Assembly (NCBI GenBank): GCA_028823415.1
Contig: JAPKBL010000013.1
Coordinates: forward strand, 1 to 64,000
Length of the DNA stretch: 64,000 nucleotides
Source of the DNA: Mariniblastus sp.
Lineage (GTDB): Bacteria > Planctomycetota > Planctomycetia > Pirellulales > Pirellulaceae
Reading direction: 5' to 3'
The notes beneath the pieces were generated by a model. That model was not told the origin of the DNA. It saw only the letters and a program-made list of their open reading frames with translations, and did not search any database. The position numbers and the translations under genes are program-made. This document shows positions 52,978 through 62,676 of the stretch, one piece after another. Position 1 is the first letter of the stretch, and every line of letters begins with the position of its first letter.

Positions 52978-53916
52978 CTAATGGTTCTCAAGAAGAGCCA
53001 TACACCCCAAGCCATAAAATGAATACTCGACGTCATGGGCGGTGTCCCATGCAGCCGCCTGAAACCCCCCCTCGGGCCGCTCCATGGACTGCACGAATCG
53101 GCGATATGCCGCGACGTCTATTTCCTCAAAAGCTTTCAGGTCGATCAACGTCAGTGCCCCGGTGAAGGAGCTTAAGAGGTCGGCGATTGGGATCCGCGTA
53201 TTGGCTCGGAGACCTCCTTCATCGGTCTGCATCTCGACTAAAAAGTCGAGCGTCGTCGCGACCAATTCCGGGTCTTTGGATTCATCGATCGCATCGAGAA
53301 TTAACAGGCTTGCGACCGCTGCCGCCGTCGGATTGGTTCCTGGGCGTTTGCTGACGCGAATCTCGTGCCAGCCCCCCTCAGGGTCTCGTCTGGAATCCAA
53401 AAACTCAATCGCTTTTTCTGGATTGGGGATCGGGCATTCAAGCAGTTGCAAAACGAGTAAAACCAGAAAAGTATGGTAGGTGCTTCCGGCGTTCCCTTCG
53501 GGCGCTTTGGCATAGCCGCCGTCTTCGCGACGAAGGGTTTCAAGAAACGTCGCGACTTGCATTCGCCAACTTGGATCGGCGTCTTGAAATATATCTCTTC
53601 CCGACGAAATTTTCAGAAGATTCGCGGCATAAAAAAGTGAGAAAAAATCGACGATGGTTTGGTGGGATGTAAGCTGCGGTTTGAGGTAGGATTCGATCCG
53701 GTCAGCGACCTCACCATAGAGTTCGCCAAGAATCGAGAGCCCTCGCATCGCAAAGGTCGTGTAATAAAGATCGCTCCCCCCTTCCCTGCCAGAAAATCCG
53801 CCATCGGGTTGCTGGGCTGAGAGGAAGTAATTTTTGTGGAGTTCGCGGGTTTCTGGAGAGAGTTTACCAACGCCCTGAGCCAGTCGAACCGTCAGGTTTT
53901 GCAAATAGACTGACAT
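52978..53916 (-). CDS. prenyltransferase beta-subunit-like alpha/alpha-barrel protein
   Basis: 312 residues, no signal peptide. Five or more repeats with a GG-aromatic or similar core (QQPDGGFSG, RREDGGYAK, RRDPEGGWHE, MQTDEGGLRA, MERPEGGFQA) match the fold of protein prenyltransferase beta subunits and squalene cyclases, and the order resembles eukaryotic Rab geranylgeranyltransferase beta. The canonical zinc site (Asp-x-Cys, then His) seems incomplete: D246 is present, but L248 stands where Cys is expected and Y298 where His is expected. Catalysis as a protein prenyltransferase is therefore doubtful. No alpha-subunit partner is seen. It lies 35 bp after the thioesterase gene, so the two are probably co-transcribed. 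Confidence 0.75.
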   Translation of the reverse strand: MSVYLQNLTVRLAQGVGKLSPETRELHKNYFLSAQQPDGGFSGREGGSDLYYTTFAMRGLSILGELYGEVADRIESYLKPQLTSHQTIVDFFSLFYAANLLKISSGRDIFQDADPSWRMQVATFLETLRREDGGYAKAPEGNAGSTYHTFLVLLVLQLLECPIPNPEKAIEFLDSRRDPEGGWHEIRVSKRPGTNPTAAAVASLLILDAIDESKDPELVATTLDFLVEMQTDEGGLRANTRIPIADLLSSFTGALTLIDLKAFEEIDVAAYRRFVQSMERPEGGFQAAAWDTAHDVEYSFYGLGCMALLENH

Positions 53917-53951
53917 GGAAATAAGTCTCTCTTAAAGAAAGGCCACGGTTG

Positions 53952-54377
53952 TTAAGGATCTGCAAGAAAAGGTTTGATCGCATTGATAAACTCCGGCGGC
54001 GTTTCCACTGACTGGGGACGCTCTCCGTGTTTCATTAGACAACAAACCACCGTGATGGAACCGTCCGCGATAGGGACTTCTTCACGAAAAAAACGAAATC
54101 CGTAAGTGATACTCTTCGTTCCAATTTTTTCAACGACGACCTCGATGTCAATCAGTTCTTCAAATTGAATAGAAACGCGGTAGTCGCAGGTGGCACTCAC
54201 CCGAGGAAAGCTAATATCGCGACCGTCTATGTTGCACATTACACCCAGATCAAGACTGCGGAGTAACGCATGCTCAGCCTGTTCCATGTAGGCAAAGAAA
54301 TTCGAAAAGTGCACAATGCCCGCCATGTCGGTCTCGCGAAACTCAACTCTTCGTTTCGTTTTAAACACTTCCGACAT
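53952..54377 (-). CDS. YbgC-like acyl-CoA thioesterase (4HBT hotdog fold)
   Basis: About 141 residues from the ATG at 54377 (another ATG at 54413 is in frame). The hotdog-fold signature RETDMAGIVHFSNFFAYMEQAEH carries the catalytic Asp and the helix that packs on it. The later CDYRVSIQFEELIDIEV and YGFRFFREE strands fit. It hydrolyses acyl-CoA or acyl-ACP thioesters in the cytoplasm. The substrate length is not known. It precedes the prenyltransferase-like gene. Confidence 0.82.
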   Translation of the reverse strand: MSEVFKTKRRVEFRETDMAGIVHFSNFFAYMEQAEHALLRSLDLGVMCNIDGRDISFPRVSATCDYRVSIQFEELIDIEVVVEKIGTKSITYGFRFFREEVPIADGSITVVCCLMKHGERPQSVETPPEFINAIKPFLADP

Positions 54378-54424
54378 GTTGGCCTCACATAAGGGGGAGG
54401 TAGAGTCACTCAACTTGCAACTTC

Positions 54425-54458
54425 AAAAAAAAACCTGCCAGGAATAATCGGCAGGTTT
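54425..54458 (-). terminator. rho-independent terminator of rpsR
   Basis: On the minus strand AAACCTGCC, a 10-nt loop and GGCAGGTTT form a 9-bp stem followed by a run of T. It lies 63 bp after the rpsR stop. Confidence 0.85.
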
Positions 54459-54520
54459 GACTGATTTTTTGTTCTGTGGTGTGCGATTCCCCTTTTGGAA
54501 ATCGAGCACACACGCTTCGA

Positions 54521-54781
54521 CTAATCGCCTTTGAATGGTAGTAACGCCATGAACCGCGCCCGTTTGATTGATTCGGTAACGGCGTGTTGACTGATTGCTG
54601 TGCAACCGGTCTTGCGGCGTCCGACAATTCGGCCGTGACGGTTGATCAATTTTTTTAGCAATTCAACGTCTTTGTAATCGACGTACATTGGACGCGGGCG
54701 TTCACCGTCTACGTACAGCGGGTCTCTCCGCGCTGTTCGGGTTTTCGCTTTAACCTTACGACGTGTGGTTTTTCTTCGCAT
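54521..54781 (-). CDS. rpsR: 30S ribosomal protein bS18
   Basis: 86 residues from the ATG at 54781 (MRRKTTRRK). A basic N-terminus leads into the strongly conserved MYVDYKDVELLKKLI and NRHGRIVGRRKTGCTA segments. It binds 16S rRNA in the platform of the small subunit, paired with bS6. It is unusual in standing alone: most bacteria encode it in the rpsF-ssb-rpsR-rplI operon, none of whose other members is here. It is a monocistronic unit with its own terminator. Confidence 0.96.
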   Translation of the reverse strand: MRRKTTRRKVKAKTRTARRDPLYVDGERPRPMYVDYKDVELLKKLINRHGRIVGRRKTGCTAISQHAVTESIKRARFMALLPFKGD

Positions 54782-54998
54782 TTTCGCCAATTGACCGATA
54801 GCCTCATCTAAATCTGATTCCAACAAAAATTGGACGGGTTCGAATCACGAAACCGCCCTTAGCCCGGCTATTATGCAAATTTTTGGGATTCTCGCAAGAC
54901 GTTATTTTAAAGTCTTTGGCAGAGAGCAGAGGATTTGTTCGATTTAACTCGTTATACTGTGCCTTTTTAGGCTCCGTCGTCGTATTTCAGATAAACCA

Positions 54999-55910
54999 AT
55001 GAGTGTTTTTATGATCAAATCTATCCTGTTCAGTGTCATTTTTACCAGTTTTGTCGCGTTAGCGAGCGCCCAGGACTGTGCTGTGCAACATCCGAGCGAA
55101 ACATTTGTAAAGTCGGAAATTTCTGTCGAAACCCTAAAACGCTCGAAAAATGACGATTCCGAGTCTGAAGAATGGATACAGTTATTCAACGGAAAAGATC
55201 TCACGGGTTGGACTCCAAAAATTCGCGGTCACGAATTGGGGGTTAATTACGGCGATACTTTCAGAGTCAAAGATGGATTACTAACGGTTGGTTACGATCA
55301 GTACAAACCGGAAGATTTCTTGAGCATGGACGGAAAGAACCGTAAAGACTGGGAGAAATTTGGGCATCTCTTCTACAAAGATACTTTCTCGCATTACCGC
55401 CTGAGGGTTGAGTATCGATTCACCGGCGATCAGGTGGAGAACGGTCCGGGTTGGGCGTTTCGTAACAACGGTTTGATGCTGCATGGTCAGGACCCCGCAA
55501 AAATGAAACTTAATCAGAAGTTTCCCGTTTCGATTGAAGTTCAGTTGCTTGGCGCTGGCGATACTGGCGAGCGATCAACACTCAATTTATGCACGCCGGG
55601 AACCAATGTTGTCATGGATGGAAAGCTATTCAAACGCCATTGCACAAGCAGTAATTCTCCGTCGTTTCGTGGTGATCAATGGGTTACGGTCGAGGTGGAA
55701 GTCCGTGGAAATGACGTGATTCGTCATTGGGTGGATGGCAAAGTGGTATTGGAATACACCAAACCACAATTAGACGAACGTGATGGTGAAGCCCGTCCGT
55801 TGATTGTCGACGGAAATCTGATGCTCGAGAGCGGAACCATTTCTCTTCAATCCGAAAGCCATCCAACTCAATTTCGAAAAATCGAGTTGAAAAAAATTAG
55901 TGGTAATTAG
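54999..55910 (+). CDS. secreted DUF1080 (3-keto-disaccharide hydrolase-like) protein
   Basis: 303 residues with a signal peptide (MIKSILFSVIFTSFVALASA). The single DUF1080 domain is typical: WIQLFNGKDLTGW, FRVKDGLLTVGY, FGHLFYKDTFSHYRLRVEYR, NGLMLHGQDP, VEVEVRGNDVIRHWVDGK and GTISLQSESHP. The beta-sandwich belongs to the concanavalin-like class and some members cleave 3-keto-glycosides. The planctomycete members are numerous and mostly unstudied. The ATG at 54999 is used; one at 55011 is possible. Confidence 0.92.
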   Translation: MSVFMIKSILFSVIFTSFVALASAQDCAVQHPSETFVKSEISVETLKRSKNDDSESEEWIQLFNGKDLTGWTPKIRGHELGVNYGDTFRVKDGLLTVGYDQYKPEDFLSMDGKNRKDWEKFGHLFYKDTFSHYRLRVEYRFTGDQVENGPGWAFRNNGLMLHGQDPAKMKLNQKFPVSIEVQLLGAGDTGERSTLNLCTPGTNVVMDGKLFKRHCTSSNSPSFRGDQWVTVEVEVRGNDVIRHWVDGKVVLEYTKPQLDERDGEARPLIVDGNLMLESGTISLQSESHPTQFRKIELKKISGN

Positions 55911-56074
55911 TCTTTGCTCTTTGAGCCGCGATGAAAACCCTCGTGTCACTCATTTGACATCTCTCGCGAATAATTCCCCTCTAGGGGGGCGATGGGGGGA
56001 GTGTTATCATAGACGCTTAGTGAGATTTGATCGCCAGACGATCATTTAACTGAACCTTGAAAAGGATGACGAAG

Positions 56075-57100
56075 ATGTCTCAACGACGTGAATGTTTTTC
56101 GAATTTTTCAAATTGTGCGATTGGTATTTTGGCAATCTCTTTACTTATGCTGACGGGTTGCGAGAAAAAAGATGACGTCGCCGGCGGCGGGGCGAGCAAC
56201 GCGGGTCGTCAGTTTATTACCATTGGCACTGCCCCCGCTGGTGGAGCCTTTGCGCCAGTTGGAAATGCGATTTCGAGTGTTGTCGAAGCTAACAAAGGTG
56301 AACTGGACTGGGTGGTGACGTCTCAGGGAACCAAGGGCACGCAGGAGAACATCCGAAAACTGGAGTCGGGAGATATTGAGTTTGGCATGGCCAACGCCGC
56401 CATTTCCTACTTTGCCAATCGCGGAGACGGTGCATGGGGAACACCTCACGCGGTCCGCGCCGTGGCTACGTTGGCGCCGAACGTTGGGATCTTTGTGACC
56501 ACCGAAGGGTCGGGGATTGAGAAGATTTCAGATTTAAAGGGCAAACGAGTAGTGCTTGGGCCAGCAGGTGCCGGGTTTGATTACTTTTTGAAGCCTTTGC
56601 TCGAGGCACATGGCGTTTCTTATGACGATTTGGGCGATGTAATTCCAGGGAACTATCTTTCTGCGGCGGAAATGCTGTCCGATGGAAAGGCAGATGCAGC
56701 GTTTATGGGAGGGGCGATTCCGATTCCTGCGGTGACTCAGTTGTGTGCGTCTCAGGATGTGGTATTTGTTCAACTGGATAAGGACGCACCCGAAAAATTA
56801 AAAGCGTATCCTTTTTACTTTCCAGTACCCGTCAAAGCGGATGCCTATAGCGATCTCAGCGAAGACATGGTTGGATTGAATGTCGGTAACATGCATTTGA
56901 TCACCCACGCCAAAGTAGACGAGAACGTTGTTTACCAGTTGACGAAATTGATGTATGAAAATCGCGCGAAGATCGCCGAAATGCATCCCGCTGGAAAAGC
57001 TCTCAACCCTAAAAATGCAACGAGAGACACAGGCGTTCCTTTCCACCCCGGTGCAATTAAGTTTTACAAAGAAATTGGCATCTGGCCGAGTGCTGAATGA
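56075..57100 (+). CDS. TAXI-family TRAP transporter solute-binding lipoprotein
   Basis: 341 residues. A lipobox (LMLTGC) shows a lipoprotein tethered to a membrane. The mature part is the TAXI family: TIGTAPAGGAFAPVGNAISS, WVVTSQGTKGTQENIRKLESG, FGMANAAISYFANRGDGAW and the KRVVLGPAGAGFDYF segment. It captures a small organic solute, often a dicarboxylate or amino-acid-like ligand, for the membrane partner encoded 100 bp downstream. Start at ATG 56075 has AAGGA eight bases upstream. A TTG at 56057 and an ATG at 56066 are in frame. Confidence 0.93.
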   Translation: MSQRRECFSNFSNCAIGILAISLLMLTGCEKKDDVAGGGASNAGRQFITIGTAPAGGAFAPVGNAISSVVEANKGELDWVVTSQGTKGTQENIRKLESGDIEFGMANAAISYFANRGDGAWGTPHAVRAVATLAPNVGIFVTTEGSGIEKISDLKGKRVVLGPAGAGFDYFLKPLLEAHGVSYDDLGDVIPGNYLSAAEMLSDGKADAAFMGGAIPIPAVTQLCASQDVVFVQLDKDAPEKLKAYPFYFPVPVKADAYSDLSEDMVGLNVGNMHLITHAKVDENVVYQLTKLMYENRAKIAEMHPAGKALNPKNATRDTGVPFHPGAIKFYKEIGIWPSAE

Positions 57101-57199
57101 TCTAGGCTGTTCTGTTGGTTCTCTTTTTACTGACAAGTAAGTCATCGATTGTAGCTCTTGCAGTCGGTCGAAATCACAATTAACCAATCGATTCCACCC

Positions 57200-59158
57200 A
57201 TGACTGACCGGTTCGCCTCCAGCAAGAATTTTGTGTATTGCGTACTGGCGGTCGTGTTGTCGTTGTTCGTGTTGGCCGCGGCTAACTTCAACGTTTTTGA
57301 TCCGCAGCCCAACCTTGCCATGTTTGGAATGTTGGGATTGTTGCTCGTGTTTCTCAGTCGACCGCTGGTTCAGGAGAAGCCAGATTGGCGGTTCGGTCGC
57401 GCGATAGACGTTGCTTTGATGCTGTTGACCGTTGTCGTTTTTGGTTACATTTTCGTTCAAAGTGAGCAGAAGCTCGACGTGTTTTGGGTAGACGGGATCC
57501 TTCTGGGAGACCGCGCGGGTAGTGAAAAACCGATTGACTTTTTCATCGCGGGGATCGGCCTGGTTTTAATTCTCGAGGCAACGCGGCGAGCGATTGGGTG
57601 GACTTTGCCGATCCTCTGTAGCCTGTTTATTGCCTACGCAATTTTTGGGCAGAGTATGCCGGACTGGTTGTTCCCGCATCGGGGTTCGTCTTGGAGCCAA
57701 ATTGCTCAAAAGTCGTTTTTGCAATCGGGGGGTGTGTTCGGCGTAGCGCTCAAGGTGATGTTCAATTACGTGTTCTTATTTGTTTTATTTGGAACATTGC
57801 TGGAGCAGACCGGTGCGACTGGCTACGTCATTAAACTTGCCCGAAGCTTATTTAAAAACAGTTCCGGCGGGCCTGCGAAAGTGGCCGTTGTTAGTAGCGG
57901 ATTGATGGGGTCCCTTTCAGGAAGCGCTGTCGCTAATACGGCGACGACCGGTACTTTTACGATCCCGTTAATGAAGAGCTCTGGTTTTGATGCCGAGTCT
58001 GCTGCGGGAGTGGAAGCAGCGGCAAGCTCTGGAGGCGCTTTGATGCCCCCCATTATGGGCGCTGGCGCCTACATGATGCTTGAGTTAGTTGAGCCTGCGG
58101 TGACTTATGTCGAAATTATTAAAGCCGCACTTATCCCTGCGATTTTGTATTACACCGCTCTCTTGTTAACGGTTCATTTTCATTCCAAGAGAATTGGAGC
58201 CGAGGCGGAGAGCGAAATCGAGTCGGTGCCTGAGGGGCCGATGTCTGCCTATCAAGGTTTTGTTTTCTTTGGGGCTTTCGTGATTTTGATTGCGATGCTG
58301 CTGAGAGGTTTTACGCCCTATCGTTCGGTTAGCGTGAGCCTTATCGGAATTTTGATCTTGAGTCAGTTCAGTCAGTTGACCCGTTTAAGTTTTGCCAAAG
58401 TCATTCAGGCGCTCGTTGGAGCGGCGAAAGGTGGGATGGCGTTAATCGTGGCGGCATCCTGCGTCGGGATCATTCTCGGCGTGGTTGATATGACGGGTTT
58501 GGGTGCGTCTTTGCCGGCCAAAATTCAAGCCTTTGCTAACGATAGTTCCATTTTAGCCCTGCTGTTATTGATGGTGTCTACGATTGTTTTGGGGATGGGT
58601 TTGCCGTCGGCTGTTTGTTATTTATTGATGGCGATTTTAGTGGGCTCGGTTTTAACAACTTTGAAAACGCCCCCGTTAGCGGCGCACTTATTTATTTTCT
58701 ACTTCGGGATGATGTCGATGGTTACCCCTCCGGTCGCCTTAGCCGCCTATGCGGCGGCGGCAATCGCCAAGGCGGACGTGATGCGTGCGGCGTTTTCAGC
58801 GTTTCGATTTGCACTGGTCGGATTCGCCCTTCCCTTTGCTTTTGTGCTGAAACCGGAGTTGCTGATGCTGACGATCGATAATGAGGCGGCGTCGCCGTTG
58901 ATGGTCGTGACGATGGTAAGTCTTACTTTGGTTGGGATTTTTGGCCTGGCGGCATCGATTGCTGGATATGCCTATCGTGGTTTATCGCTGCCGCTGCGGG
59001 GCACGCTGCTGGGACTGAGTCTCTTGATATTCTTTACGCGTTGGCAGGAATGGCAGATTGCAATCCAGTTGGTTGCTGCGGTGTTGATACTCGTTTTGAT
59101 GGCGATTAATTTTTCGCAGCGAGAGCGCATTGTTTCCAGCCGACCTGTCAACGAGTGA
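57200..59158 (+). CDS. fused TRAP transporter permease (TAXI type)
   Basis: 652 residues with about 16-18 hydrophobic helices. It is a single-chain fusion of the small and large TRAP membrane subunits, the normal form for TAXI systems. The large part has the family signatures SGSAVANTATTGTFTIPLM and EAAASSGGALMPPIMGAGAY in its first transport half, and GMGLPSAVCYLLM with MVTPPVALAAYAAAA in the second. Transport is Na+ or H+ driven. The binding protein lies just upstream, so the two form a transport operon. The ATG at 57200 is chosen over a TTG at 57158. Confidence 0.93.
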   Translation: MTDRFASSKNFVYCVLAVVLSLFVLAAANFNVFDPQPNLAMFGMLGLLLVFLSRPLVQEKPDWRFGRAIDVALMLLTVVVFGYIFVQSEQKLDVFWVDGILLGDRAGSEKPIDFFIAGIGLVLILEATRRAIGWTLPILCSLFIAYAIFGQSMPDWLFPHRGSSWSQIAQKSFLQSGGVFGVALKVMFNYVFLFVLFGTLLEQTGATGYVIKLARSLFKNSSGGPAKVAVVSSGLMGSLSGSAVANTATTGTFTIPLMKSSGFDAESAAGVEAAASSGGALMPPIMGAGAYMMLELVEPAVTYVEIIKAALIPAILYYTALLLTVHFHSKRIGAEAESEIESVPEGPMSAYQGFVFFGAFVILIAMLLRGFTPYRSVSVSLIGILILSQFSQLTRLSFAKVIQALVGAAKGGMALIVAASCVGIILGVVDMTGLGASLPAKIQAFANDSSILALLLLMVSTIVLGMGLPSAVCYLLMAILVGSVLTTLKTPPLAAHLFIFYFGMMSMVTPPVALAAYAAAAIAKADVMRAAFSAFRFALVGFALPFAFVLKPELLMLTIDNEAASPLMVVTMVSLTLVGIFGLAASIAGYAYRGLSLPLRGTLLGLSLLIFFTRWQEWQIAIQLVAAVLILVLMAINFSQRERIVSSRPVNE

Positions 59159-59171
59159 ACTTTTACGGTCG

Positions 59172-61082
59172 CTAATTCTCAGTCCACACGCTCTGGTAGC
59201 CGGACATTAATTCGACGTATTCGAAAAAATCGCGGTAGAATTTATCAATGCCGAGTGTGGCGCTGTCGCCAATCACGATCAATTTTCGACGCGCTCGAGT
59301 TAAGGCAACATTCATTCGCCTTCGATCTGCGAGAAAGCCAATTTCGTTTTGAGGGTTACTTCGCACCAATGAGATGACAACCGCTTCTTTTTCTCTGCCT
59401 TGAAATCCGTCAACGGTATCTACTTCGGGGCCTTCCCCTTCGAAAAGGTCGCGCAGAAGGCGAACCTGTGCTGCGTAGGGCGCAATGACCGCGATATCTT
59501 TTTTCGGAAGCCCGGCATCAAGCAAAGTCTTTACTTTTTTCACAACGAGGTGTGCCTCGTTGGGATTTCTCTTGCTCAGTCCGTTGGGTTCCAATTCCTC
59601 TTCCCAGCCAGCCCCTGCGGTGTCAATAAAACTGATGATTTGCTTGGTCAATTCAGAGGGTGCAATCCCCTCGATCCCATGCAGTGTATGATCCACGACC
59701 GATGGGTGGGCTTGCAGTTCATGCTGGTAAAACTGCCCAGAAGAAAAATCCATAATTTGATGGTGCATTCGGTATTGAACCGTCAGCATTTTCGCAACAT
59801 CGTCGCCGTACAATTCTATTTGGCGCTCCATCATGCTTTTTGCGAAGCCTTGCTGGGCAGCTTCGCTCGAAAGGACCGTGGGGGGGAGTTGCTGGTGGTC
59901 ACCGGCAAGAACGACACGTTCCGATCGCAACAGTGGAACCCAACAACCCGGTTCTGTACTTTGGCAAGCCTCGTCGATGACTGCCAAGTCGAACCATCGG
60001 TCATCGAGGATATCGGGATTAAAAGTCGTGGTGGCACAGATCACATCGGCTTGGTCAAGGATCGAACTGATGGCCTGACGCTCTAGTCGTTTGGCATCGG
60101 CCATTAAGCGTTTTGCGTCTCGTTTCATGCTTTCGCGGACGCCCCGTTGTGGTTTTGCCCGAGTCCACTTTTCCGACTGACGGAAAAGTGCTTCTGCCTC
60201 ACGAATCATATCTTTGATGACGGTGGTGTTTTCGTGTTGTTCTACGAGGCCATCGAGTGAGTAATTCCGCAGTCGTTCGGTGATTCGGGCAGGATGGCCA
60301 ATGCGTACAACGCGCATGCCGGCTTGTACGAGTTTTTCTAGCAGGTTGTCGACCGCAGTGTTACTCGGAGCGCAGGCAAGTACTTTTTCGGATTGGCGAA
60401 TTGCCTGTACAATCAATTCCGCGACGGTTGTCGTTTTTCCGGTGCCCGGTGGGCCGTGAATAATCGCCAGATCTTCAGCGGATAATGCAAATTTCACGGC
60501 CGCTTTTTGCGATTCATTTAGCTGAGTTTTGAAATCAATTTCGGGCGACTTATCTGAGAATCGTGGTTGCTTTTCTCCCATCAGAATAGCGCGGAGATGT
60601 CCTAGTCGGCCTCGTGAATCTTTCGCCGTCGTGATCGCGGCGAGCTGCCGCTGGCGGGTCACTTCGTCGGCCGTCAGATCGATCCGCAATACCTCGGCTC
60701 GCGGGGTGCGATTGAGTGCGATTTGGATTGAGTCATTTCTTTTGCGACTGACAACGCCTGTCTCTGACTTGCCATCTCGACGGAAAGGCGAAACAACCAC
60801 TGGAGCCCCGACCCGCAGCCGATGCCATGGCATTTGCAACGTCTCATTCCGCCGTTTGAACGTAACCAGTTGGTGGCCGCCGAGTCCTCTTACTTCCTCG
60901 GTGACAACAACATCGAGAATTGTCTCACCGGATTTTTCTGCATCGCCTGTGTTTTGAATTCTCCGCCGCTCCTCCATTCTCTTAATTTCGGCAGCAGATT
61001 CCATGGCAAGCCAGTCTGCCATGTTGACAAAGTGTTGTTCAGATTCAGCCGATGTAGATTTTTGTCTTCTGCGGGATGACAT
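59172..61082 (-). CDS. UPF1/IGHMBP2-like superfamily 1 helicase
   Basis: 636 residues, SF1B. An N-terminal beta-rich domain (about 90-150) precedes the motor: Walker A HGPPGTGKTTTVAELI, CAPSNTAVDNLL (Ia), DLAVIDEACQSTEPGC (II), GDHQQLPPT (III), LTVQYRMHH (IV), VDTVDGFQGREKEAV (V) and NVALTRARRKL (VI). All helicase motifs are intact. Eukaryotic relatives act on RNA or DNA in translation and replication. The bacterial role is uncertain and may be in RNA quality control or DNA repair. No neighbour clarifies it. Confidence 0.92.
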   Translation of the reverse strand: MSSRRRQKSTSAESEQHFVNMADWLAMESAAEIKRMEERRRIQNTGDAEKSGETILDVVVTEEVRGLGGHQLVTFKRRNETLQMPWHRLRVGAPVVVSPFRRDGKSETGVVSRKRNDSIQIALNRTPRAEVLRIDLTADEVTRQRQLAAITTAKDSRGRLGHLRAILMGEKQPRFSDKSPEIDFKTQLNESQKAAVKFALSAEDLAIIHGPPGTGKTTTVAELIVQAIRQSEKVLACAPSNTAVDNLLEKLVQAGMRVVRIGHPARITERLRNYSLDGLVEQHENTTVIKDMIREAEALFRQSEKWTRAKPQRGVRESMKRDAKRLMADAKRLERQAISSILDQADVICATTTFNPDILDDRWFDLAVIDEACQSTEPGCWVPLLRSERVVLAGDHQQLPPTVLSSEAAQQGFAKSMMERQIELYGDDVAKMLTVQYRMHHQIMDFSSGQFYQHELQAHPSVVDHTLHGIEGIAPSELTKQIISFIDTAGAGWEEELEPNGLSKRNPNEAHLVVKKVKTLLDAGLPKKDIAVIAPYAAQVRLLRDLFEGEGPEVDTVDGFQGREKEAVVISLVRSNPQNEIGFLADRRRMNVALTRARRKLIVIGDSATLGIDKFYRDFFEYVELMSGYQSVWTEN

Positions 61083-61122
61083 GGGAGGCGGCGGGCTTTC
61101 CAGTGGCTCAATTCGACGTTGT

Positions 61123-62676
61123 CTAATCCTGTGAAGGAAAAAATTTATCGAGGGTTTTCTGAGAGGGAGGGGGCGTGATTAACGATGTGACAAACATCGC
61201 CAGCGTGGAGCAGAGGAGGATGCCGACGACTGGCATGATAGGATATTGAGTTCCAAAGGGGGAAAGTGCGAACTCGGTGTTCGCACCATAGCCGGATTGC
61301 TGGAATAAATAGAGCCAGCTGCCAACCATGGCTAACGTGCCCGAGAGAGCGCCTGCGGCCGTCAGTCGCTTCCAATACAGGGCGGCAAACACAATTGGGA
61401 ATAGCCCTGCAAATCCACTAAAGCACCAGACCGCCATCGTGAAGACACTGCGGTATCCCTGGAGGCTGAGTACATAGGTGATCGCAACGATTAAGATCAC
61501 AAAAATTCTCGCAATCCAAACTTGACGTTTTTCTGATATCTTTGATTGGTCCATGTAATGAAGCACAATGTCATTGGTAAATATCGAGCCAATGCATAAA
61601 AACTGACTGTCCAGAGAGGACATGATGGCGGCCAGGATTCCGGCGGACAGCAGCCCTCCCATGAAGGCACCGATTTTCATATTCACCATGTAGGCTAACA
61701 CGTCGTTAGGGCGAACATTAGTAAGGTCGAGGGTCGTCCCCCAAACCCCGATCAAGACGCAAGGAACCCAAACGATCATGATGAAAACGGGATGACAGAT
61801 TACCGGTGCCTTGAAGCTCGTAGCACTCTTGGCAGTTAGCCAGTGTTGAAAGAGGTGGGGGAACATTGCGACCGAAAGAGGGATGCACATATAGCTCAAA
61901 AAGAGTGTCTGGCTCATGCCAGACCGTGTTAATTTAGAGGGATCGACTTTTGATGTGACATTTTTCAAGCTGTCGAGTAACGTTTGACCTTCCCCCAGGC
62001 GGTTGGCAAGCATGACAAAGGTAACGAGGCCAAGTCCCATGAACACGGTCGTTTGAAAAGCATTGGCCCAAGTCGTTCCTCTCATTCCACCAAAGAAAAC
62101 GTAAATTAAAACAACACCACAGATCAGAAGTGAACCGTACTGAGACGGTATTGCGCCGTTTTCTGAAATGCCAAGATCGGGAAAGGCTCCCGCTGTCATG
62201 ACGGCAATCACGCCCCCTCCGGCCATGACTCCGATCAGCAAGTAGGGAATGATTAATCCGACGAGAATCGGAAATAGAACCAAGCCGATCAGATCGCTTT
62301 CGAGTCGATCGCGAAAGAACTGAATTTGAGTTGAATAACCGTGCTTCCTACCAAGCCGATATATTTTTACTCCGATGAGAAAAAAGCAAAGGGAATGGAT
62401 AATGCCACTGCTCGATGCGAGCATTCCATAAACGCCAATTCCCTTTTTGAAGGATTCCCCCGATGAACCGACCAATGCGAAGGCAGTCATGGTGGTACCG
62501 AACATGCTCATTAACAACAAGAACGGGCCAATCGAATGGCTGGCAAGGAGGTAGTCGTCCTTTGTGCCGCGGAAAAGTCGACTCGCAAAAAACCCCAAGC
62601 CGAGCAGCAGTCCGAGGTAGATTAAAATGATAGAAAAACGAATTTGACCATCATTCATTGCCAGGAGGTAGCTCAT
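61123..62676 (-). CDS. sodium:solute symporter (SSS family)
   Basis: 517 residues with about 13 membrane helices, the usual number for SSS/LeuT-fold symporters. The early helix MSMFGTTMTAFALVGSS and the helix-6 region FVMLANRLG, plus IMSSLDSQFLCIGSIFTNDI in helix 8, match Na+ site segments. It imports a small organic solute with sodium. The substrate is unknown. It overlaps the small partner gene by four bases (ATGA at 62673), so both are translated together. Confidence 0.92.
   Translation of the reverse strand: MSYLLAMNDGQIRFSIILIYLGLLLGLGFFASRLFRGTKDDYLLASHSIGPFLLLMSMFGTTMTAFALVGSSGESFKKGIGVYGMLASSSGIIHSLCFFLIGVKIYRLGRKHGYSTQIQFFRDRLESDLIGLVLFPILVGLIIPYLLIGVMAGGGVIAVMTAGAFPDLGISENGAIPSQYGSLLICGVVLIYVFFGGMRGTTWANAFQTTVFMGLGLVTFVMLANRLGEGQTLLDSLKNVTSKVDPSKLTRSGMSQTLFLSYMCIPLSVAMFPHLFQHWLTAKSATSFKAPVICHPVFIMIVWVPCVLIGVWGTTLDLTNVRPNDVLAYMVNMKIGAFMGGLLSAGILAAIMSSLDSQFLCIGSIFTNDIVLHYMDQSKISEKRQVWIARIFVILIVAITYVLSLQGYRSVFTMAVWCFSGFAGLFPIVFAALYWKRLTAAGALSGTLAMVGSWLYLFQQSGYGANTEFALSPFGTQYPIMPVVGILLCSTLAMFVTSLITPPPSQKTLDKFFPSQD

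Noticed and set aside
55951-55990. TTGACA-like -35 box and CCCCTCTAGGGG hairpin before the TAXI gene
   Set aside because: No -10 box at the right distance, and the short hairpin lacks a T run. Not enough for a promoter or terminator call.
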